A DNA stretch of 18,184 nucleotides. It comes from RBG-13-43-22 sp040755035 (GTDB lineage Bacteria > Desulfobacterota > RBG-13-43-22). Shown piece after piece: positions 14,097-18,184 of this stretch (its first letter is position 1; each line of letters opens with the position of its first letter). A program made the position numbers and the translations under genes. A model generated the notes under the pieces. That model made no database searches and was not told the DNA's origin. It saw nothing but the letters and a program-made list of their open reading frames with translations. The stretch covers positions 1 to 18,184 of the forward strand of contig JBFMBU010000233.1 of the NCBI GenBank assembly GCA_040755035.1, written 5' to 3'.

Positions 14097-14738
14097 TTGC
14101 TTAGGGAGAGCCGCATAGGCAAACGCTATCTGCATTGGGTAGAAAATCGGCCGGTCCAATTTTTTCATCGACTGGCCCTCCACCCCAACCAATTAAGCTT
14201 TGCCGCCCTGGTACTCGGTTTGGCTGCCTTACCGGCCTATAGCTACGCCCTTTGGTTGGGCGGTCTGGTGGTATTATTTTCCGGGCTGTTGGATACCATC
14301 GACGGCGGGTTAGCCAGGAAAACCGGCCGCTCAAGCCCTTCCGGTGCCTTTCTGGATTCGGTCCTGGACCGTTACTGTGATTTCTTTTCCGTCCTCGGTC
14401 TCTGGTTGTTCTTTTTTTTCCATCCGACAGAACATTCCTTCCCCATCACCCTTCTGTTGTATGTTTTTTTAGCCGGATCTTTTATGGTCAGTTACACCCG
14501 GGCCCGGGGAGAGGGTTTGGGTCTTTCAACCTCGGTAGGTTTTTTTGGGAGGGCGGAAAGGGTAATTTTTCTGGGTTTGGGGTCGGTGTTAAGTGCTGTA
14601 TTAAAGGCTGTTTTCCCGGAGGCCGGCTGGGCTTCGGATTATCTGTTGCTGATCGTCCTTCTTGTTTTCCTGGCCTTGGGGACCCATTGGACGGCCATAC
14701 AGCGGATCATTTTTTTATATAAGGGGTTAAAACCCTAG
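14097..14738 (+). CDS. CDP-alcohol phosphatidyltransferase, probable phosphatidylinositol phosphate synthase
   Basis: 213 residues. The family signature D-x2-D-G-x2-A-R-x8-G-x3-D-x3-D is perfect (D66, D69, G70, A73, R74, G83, D87, D91). It binds metal and the CDP-diacylglycerol headgroup. About six membrane segments are visible (for example 34-65, 96-107, 116-132, 182-196), so it is an inner-membrane enzyme. SYTRARGEGLG (132-142) followed by a GxAERV-like block resembles PIP synthases. With inositol-1-phosphate synthase immediately upstream, the likely reaction is CDP-diacylglycerol + inositol 1-phosphate to phosphatidylinositol phosphate. The start is a TTG 12 bases after the upstream stop, with little Shine-Dalgarno, suggesting translational coupling. 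Plain PgsA (glycerol 3-phosphate) is the alternative, less likely given the neighbour. Confidence 0.88.
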   Translation: MLRESRIGKRYLHWVENRPVQFFHRLALHPNQLSFAALVLGLAALPAYSYALWLGGLVVLFSGLLDTIDGGLARKTGRSSPSGAFLDSVLDRYCDFFSVLGLWLFFFFHPTEHSFPITLLLYVFLAGSFMVSYTRARGEGLGLSTSVGFFGRAERVIFLGLGSVLSAVLKAVFPEAGWASDYLLLIVLLVFLALGTHWTAIQRIIFLYKGLKP

Positions 14739-14760
14739 AAGGGGATAGTTTTCCCCCTTC
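14738..14760 (+). terminator. Hairpin after the inositol lipid operon
   Basis: GAAGGGG (14738-14744) pairs with CCCCTTC (14754-14760) around a T-rich loop, starting at the stop codon. The tail is only pyrimidine-rich. It lies between convergent genes (the phosphatidyltransferase and recD2), where a terminator is expected. Confidence 0.4.
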
Positions 14761-14828
14761 TCTCCGCTACTTTAGGCCTGCTATTCTTTTCGAAAAGCAT
14801 TATTCGGGAAAAAAAAGGACATTTTTCT

Positions 14829-16991
14829 TTACCAGTTCAGACGCAGAAGTCTGTCCTTCAAAAAACTATAGCGCATTTGCGGTTTGTTGTTCTTAATGCC
14901 GATGGCCAGGGCCTTTCGCGTTCCCACCAGGACCAGCAGACGTTTGGCCCGGGTCACGGCCGTATAAATCAGGTTCCTTTGCAGAAGGATAAAGTGCTGC
15001 ATCATGACCGGCATGACCACGGCCGGATATTCATTTCCCTGGGACTTGTGGACAGAAACGGCATAGGCCAGGACCAGTTCCTCCAGTTCGCTGAAATCAT
15101 AGACCACAAACCGACCATCATAATTGATCCAAACCTCCTGATTCTCCCGATCGATTCTGGAAAGACGGCCGATATCGCCGTTGAAGACCTCCTTGTCATA
15201 ATTGTTTCGGACCTGCATAACCTTGTCCCCCACCTTAAAAACCCTTGCCCCCCTTTCCAGGACATCAGTGTTTTTATTCAGATGTTGCTGGAGAAAGAGG
15301 TTCAGATTTTCGGCCCCAACCAACCCCTTGTACATGGGGGTCAGGACCTGAATGTCCATTAAAGGATCAAAGCCGTACCGCTGGGGTAGTTTATCACGGA
15401 CCAGTTCCATTATCCAACGCACGGCTTTCTCCGGCTCTTCCTGGTCCAGGAAATAGAAGTCGTGGTTCGGCTGCCCCTCCACCCTGGCCAGGATGGGCAT
15501 GTCCCCCTGCTGGATTCGGTGGGCGTTGACAACAATCAGACTCCCTTCCCCCTGGCGAAAAATCCTATTCAACTCAACCGTCGGGGCCTTTTGAGAACGG
15601 ATTATGTCGGAAAGGACATTTCCGGGGCCTACCGAAGGCAATTGAAAGACATCCCCCACCAGGATCAGGACTGCCCGGTCAGGAACTGCTCTCAGCAGAT
15701 GACACATCAGATAAGTATCCACCATGGAGGCTTCATCAACAACAACCAGATCGACTGCTAAGGGGTGGTCCGCGTTTTTTTGGAACCCGCCCATTTTGGG
15801 ATTAAAACCCAAACCGCGATGGATGGTGGCCGCCGGGAAATGGGTCACTTCGGAGAGCCGTTTGGCCGCTCTGCCGGTAGGGGCCATCAGAATACAGCGC
15901 CGGTTCAAACGATGATAGGTCTCCATGATGGCCCGAATAATCGTTGTTTTTCCCGTACCCGGCCCGCCAGTGATGATCATCAGTTTTTCAAAAAAAGCCT
16001 TTTGGACCGCTTTTTTCTGCTGGTCGGAAAGGGTCAGTCCAAGGGACTTCTCCGTTTCCTTCAGGATAGGTTCCGCCCTGGCCCCCGTCCCCTGCTTGGT
16101 TATTAACAGGGTACGCAGACGCTGGGCGATTTCCTCCTCATATCGGTCCAGGTAAGGTAAAAAGATTAACCTTCCCCTTTCCCCATCCGCTTGGACGATC
16201 AGCCGCCTTTCCCGGATCAGACTCTCCAGAACGGGTTGGAGGTTGTCGGCTTCCACTTCCAACTGAGCGGCAGCGCTTTGGATCAACATCTCTTCCGGCA
16301 GGCAGACCTGACCTTCTTCGCCCTTCTGCCGCAGAACATAGTTCAATCCGGCCTGGAGTCTGACCAGGGCTTCTTTCCCCATCCCCATTTTCTGGGCCAT
16401 TTGGTCGGCAGTTAAGAAACCGACGCCGAAGATATCGTCGGCCAGCCCATAAGGATTGGCCTTTATCCGGGCTATAGCCTGCTGACCATAGGTCTTAAAA
16501 ATTTTGGTGGCCAACCCGGTGCTGACGCCATATCCCTGTAAAAAAATCATTAGCCGGCGTATCTCTTTTTGCTCTTTCCAGGCGGCTTTGATCTGGACGA
16601 TCCGTTTAGGACCCACACCTTCCACCTCAGAAAGCCGACGGATATCTTTTTCGATAATATCCAGCGTAGTCAGACCGAATTTTTTTACGATCCTTTTGGC
16701 CGTTTCCGGGCCTAGACCCTTAATCAGACCTGAGCCCAGGTACCTTTCGATCCCCTGAACCGTGGCCGGGAGCAGGGATTCGTAGCTTTCGATTCGGAGT
16801 TGTAATCCATATTTGTTGTGATTTTCATAGTACCCATTGACCCGCAGGACCTCACCGGGAGTGGCAGAAAACAGAATACCGACCACCGAGACCGATTCCC
16901 GTTGGCCCCTGACCTTCATGCGGGCGATAGTGAAATGGTTTTCTTCGTTTCGGAAGGTGATCCGCTCGAGGGCACCTTCCAGAGTAATCAT
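14829..16991 (-). CDS. recD2: ATP-dependent RecD2-type DNA helicase
   Basis: 720 residues from the ATG at 16989-16991, where family homology (ITLEGALERITFRNEENHFT) begins. A TTG at 17004-17006 has a better Shine-Dalgarno (AAGGG), and a GTG at 17046-17048 is also in frame, so the exact start is uncertain. RecD2 is a 5'-3' superfamily 1B helicase acting without RecBC. In order come an N-terminal OB-like part, tandem helix-hairpin-helix motifs (about 80-150; GLIKGLGPETAKRIVKKFG, EGVGPKRI), Walker A GGPGTGKT (342-349), TGRAAKRL, Walker B VVVDEASM (416-423), VGDVFQLPSVGPG (445-457), VHKSQGNEYP (647-656) and TAVTRAKRLL (677-686). All helicase motifs are present. It is convergent with the inositol operon and divergent from the L,D-transpeptidase. 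The likely role is repair and genome stability. Confidence 0.94.
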   Translation of the reverse strand: MITLEGALERITFRNEENHFTIARMKVRGQRESVSVVGILFSATPGEVLRVNGYYENHNKYGLQLRIESYESLLPATVQGIERYLGSGLIKGLGPETAKRIVKKFGLTTLDIIEKDIRRLSEVEGVGPKRIVQIKAAWKEQKEIRRLMIFLQGYGVSTGLATKIFKTYGQQAIARIKANPYGLADDIFGVGFLTADQMAQKMGMGKEALVRLQAGLNYVLRQKGEEGQVCLPEEMLIQSAAAQLEVEADNLQPVLESLIRERRLIVQADGERGRLIFLPYLDRYEEEIAQRLRTLLITKQGTGARAEPILKETEKSLGLTLSDQQKKAVQKAFFEKLMIITGGPGTGKTTIIRAIMETYHRLNRRCILMAPTGRAAKRLSEVTHFPAATIHRGLGFNPKMGGFQKNADHPLAVDLVVVDEASMVDTYLMCHLLRAVPDRAVLILVGDVFQLPSVGPGNVLSDIIRSQKAPTVELNRIFRQGEGSLIVVNAHRIQQGDMPILARVEGQPNHDFYFLDQEEPEKAVRWIMELVRDKLPQRYGFDPLMDIQVLTPMYKGLVGAENLNLFLQQHLNKNTDVLERGARVFKVGDKVMQVRNNYDKEVFNGDIGRLSRIDRENQEVWINYDGRFVVYDFSELEELVLAYAVSVHKSQGNEYPAVVMPVMMQHFILLQRNLIYTAVTRAKRLLVLVGTRKALAIGIKNNKPQMRYSFLKDRLLRLNW

Positions 16992-17098
16992 GGTTTTAGA
17001 ATCCAAAATGCCCTTCCCTTCAATCCTGGGACAGCCGGAAAAAGACACCGGGCAAACGGTCAGAAAAACAAAAAGACAGAGGAACAGGATAGGTCAAC

Positions 17099-17118
17099 TT
17101 TTACATCTAATTGTAAAA
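17099..17118. promoter_or_regulatory. AT-rich dyad upstream of recD2
   Basis: TTTTACA (17099-17105), six bases, TGTAAAA (17112-17118). It is a perfect 7-bp dyad about 108-127 bases upstream of the chosen recD2 start, in the 302-359 base divergent region. It could be an operator. It does not match the LexA boxes I know (CTGT-N8-ACAG or GAAC-N4-GTTC). Confidence 0.3.
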
Positions 17119-17229
17119 AAAACAGCTTAAAGGGTCAATGATAATTTGTTCTCCGCCGGAATATTTTCCTTGGAGGACCAACAGTTATACAGAGCCCCTG
17201 GTTCCGTATTTCCCGATTCCAAGAAATTC

Positions 17230-17258
17230 TTGACATATCCCTTAAAGCGTTCTATGAA
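17230..17258 (+). promoter_or_regulatory. Probable sigma-70 promoter for the L,D-transpeptidase
   Basis: A perfect TTGACA (17230-17235), a 17-base spacer and TATGAA (17253-17258, four of six). It lies 93 bases before the chosen ATG, facing the plus strand. Besides this and the dyad at 17099, I see nothing else in the stretch between recD2 and the transpeptidase. Confidence 0.5.
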
Positions 17259-17350
17259 AATGGGCAATAGCTGGGGATTCGCTCCCCCGCTTTTTCAGCC
17301 TGGTATTTTTGCGCTGGGTTAAAAAAACGACCGTTACCCATTCACCTCCC

Positions 17351-18184
17351 ATGCTGGCAGACAAACCTCGAGGCTATTTTCGAAAGGCCTTTATTAGCGG
17401 CCTCGGCCTCCCCCAGACTTTACTGTTGACCGTTGGCTTCTTCTGCACTTGCGCCCTTTTCTCCTTTTCCTTGGCAGCAGCTTATCAGCCTTCCTGGCCG
17501 GTCTTTTCCGAAGTTCGGGGCGGAGAATATGTTTATGTAGTTAAAAAAAAGGATTCCCTCTATGCCATTTCCGGAAAGGAAGGAACCCGCTGGCAATATC
17601 TGGCGGAAATCAATAACCTTCTGCCTCCCTTTCATTTATCGGTCGGCCAGAAGTTGACCGTCAACAACCGGCATATCTTCCCTCAAAACCAGAAAAAAGA
17701 AGGCCTGCTTCTCAATATCCCGGGTCATATGCTTTATCTTTTTGAAAATGGCGAAATCAGTCAACGATTTCCCGTGGGAGTGGGCCGGCCTGACTGGCCT
17801 ACCCCTACCGGGTCCTTCCGTATCATAGGCAAGTTTAAGAATCCCACCTGGAAGGTCCCTAAATCCATTCAGGAGGAAATGGAGCGGGAAGGAAAAGTGA
17901 TTTTGGAAAAAGTCCCTCCCGGACCGGACAATCCTCTGGGAAAATTTTGGCTCCCTCTTTCTCTGGGCGGGTACGGGATTCATGCCACCCCTTGGCCGGA
18001 GAGCGTCGGGCACTCCACCTCACACGGATGCATCAGGATGGTTACCAAAGATATTGAAAGCCTCTATAATCTGATCAGACCCGGGACCCCTTTGACCATC
18101 GTCTATGAGCCGTTGAAACTGGCGGTAACTTCCGAGGGAAGAATATTTCTGGAAATCCACCCCAATACCTATCAAAAACCTCTT
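17351..18184 (+). CDS. L,D-transpeptidase (YkuD/ErfK family) with LysM domain, 3' end outside window
   Basis: The frame is open from the ATG at 17351 to the window edge, giving 278 residues. A membrane anchor or uncleaved signal (about 15-43) precedes a LysM-like peptidoglycan-binding module (about 60-105: VYVVKKKDSLYAISGKEG, LAEINNL, LSVGQKLTV). The YkuD catalytic domain (about 117-252) follows, with LLLNIPGHMLYLFENGE, WPTPTGSF, the His of GIHATPW (211) and the active-site block SHGCIRM (224-230, nucleophile Cys 227). Such enzymes make 3-3 peptidoglycan cross-links or attach proteins to the wall, in the periplasm. No clear Shine-Dalgarno precedes the ATG; a TTG at 17309 is an in-frame alternative. 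The tail after residue 252 follows the family (VYEPLKL, FLEIHPNTY) and continues past the window. Confidence 0.92.
   Translation, partial: MLADKPRGYFRKAFISGLGLPQTLLLTVGFFCTCALFSFSLAAAYQPSWPVFSEVRGGEYVYVVKKKDSLYAISGKEGTRWQYLAEINNLLPPFHLSVGQKLTVNNRHIFPQNQKKEGLLLNIPGHMLYLFENGEISQRFPVGVGRPDWPTPTGSFRIIGKFKNPTWKVPKSIQEEMEREGKVILEKVPPGPDNPLGKFWLPLSLGGYGIHATPWPESVGHSTSHGCIRMVTKDIESLYNLIRPGTPLTIVYEPLKLAVTSEGRIFLEIHPNTYQKPL

Noticed and set aside
17636..18013. Long minus-strand frame opposite the L,D-transpeptidase
   Set aside because: The plus strand carries an unmistakable YkuD active site in an open frame; the antisense frame is a shadow.

Overview
The window looks like a piece of chromosome from a flagellated, chemotactic Gram-negative bacterium. 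The gene style fits the former Deltaproteobacteria (Desulfobacterota-like): MCPs with a PLxxDFxxF-type tail, a CBS-CBS-ACT protein, split glyQ/glyS beside recO, and a hydroxybutyryl-CoA dehydrogenase. This placement is inferred from gene content and protein style only, because there is no rRNA marker. TGA is the normal stop of several genes here, so the standard bacterial code applies.

Layout. 1-2020: the C-terminal end of a chemoreceptor, then a decayed stretch holding an orphan beta-sandwich fragment (minus strand) and a 3-hydroxyacyl-CoA dehydrogenase gene that stops early. 2028-5822 (minus): a two-gene unit, a secreted branched-chain-amino-acid-type solute-binding protein followed 22 bases later by a full-length chemoreceptor, with a FliA (sigma-28)-like promoter candidate upstream. 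6001-10900 (minus): a housekeeping cluster read in the order surA-like, recO, glyQ, glyS. glyQ carries one in-frame TGA in an otherwise complete and well-conserved sequence. 11134-11775 (minus): a CBS/ACT protein. 11977-12624 (minus): a PPP-family phosphatase. 12990-14738 (plus): inositol-1-phosphate synthase followed 12 bases later by a CDP-alcohol phosphatidyltransferase, which together would make an inositol phospholipid. 14829-16991 (minus): the RecD2 helicase. 17351 to the window end (plus): a LysM/YkuD L,D-transpeptidase cut by the window edge.

Most of the window is ordinary core genome. The points that deserve a second look are the internal TGA in glyQ, the binding-protein/chemoreceptor pair with its flagellar-type promoter, the inositol-lipid operon, the truncated dehydrogenase ending at a GC-rich hairpin, the orphan beta-sandwich remnant, and several perfect dyads in promoter regions. 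I did not find a convincing new multi-gene defence, mobile or CRISPR system.
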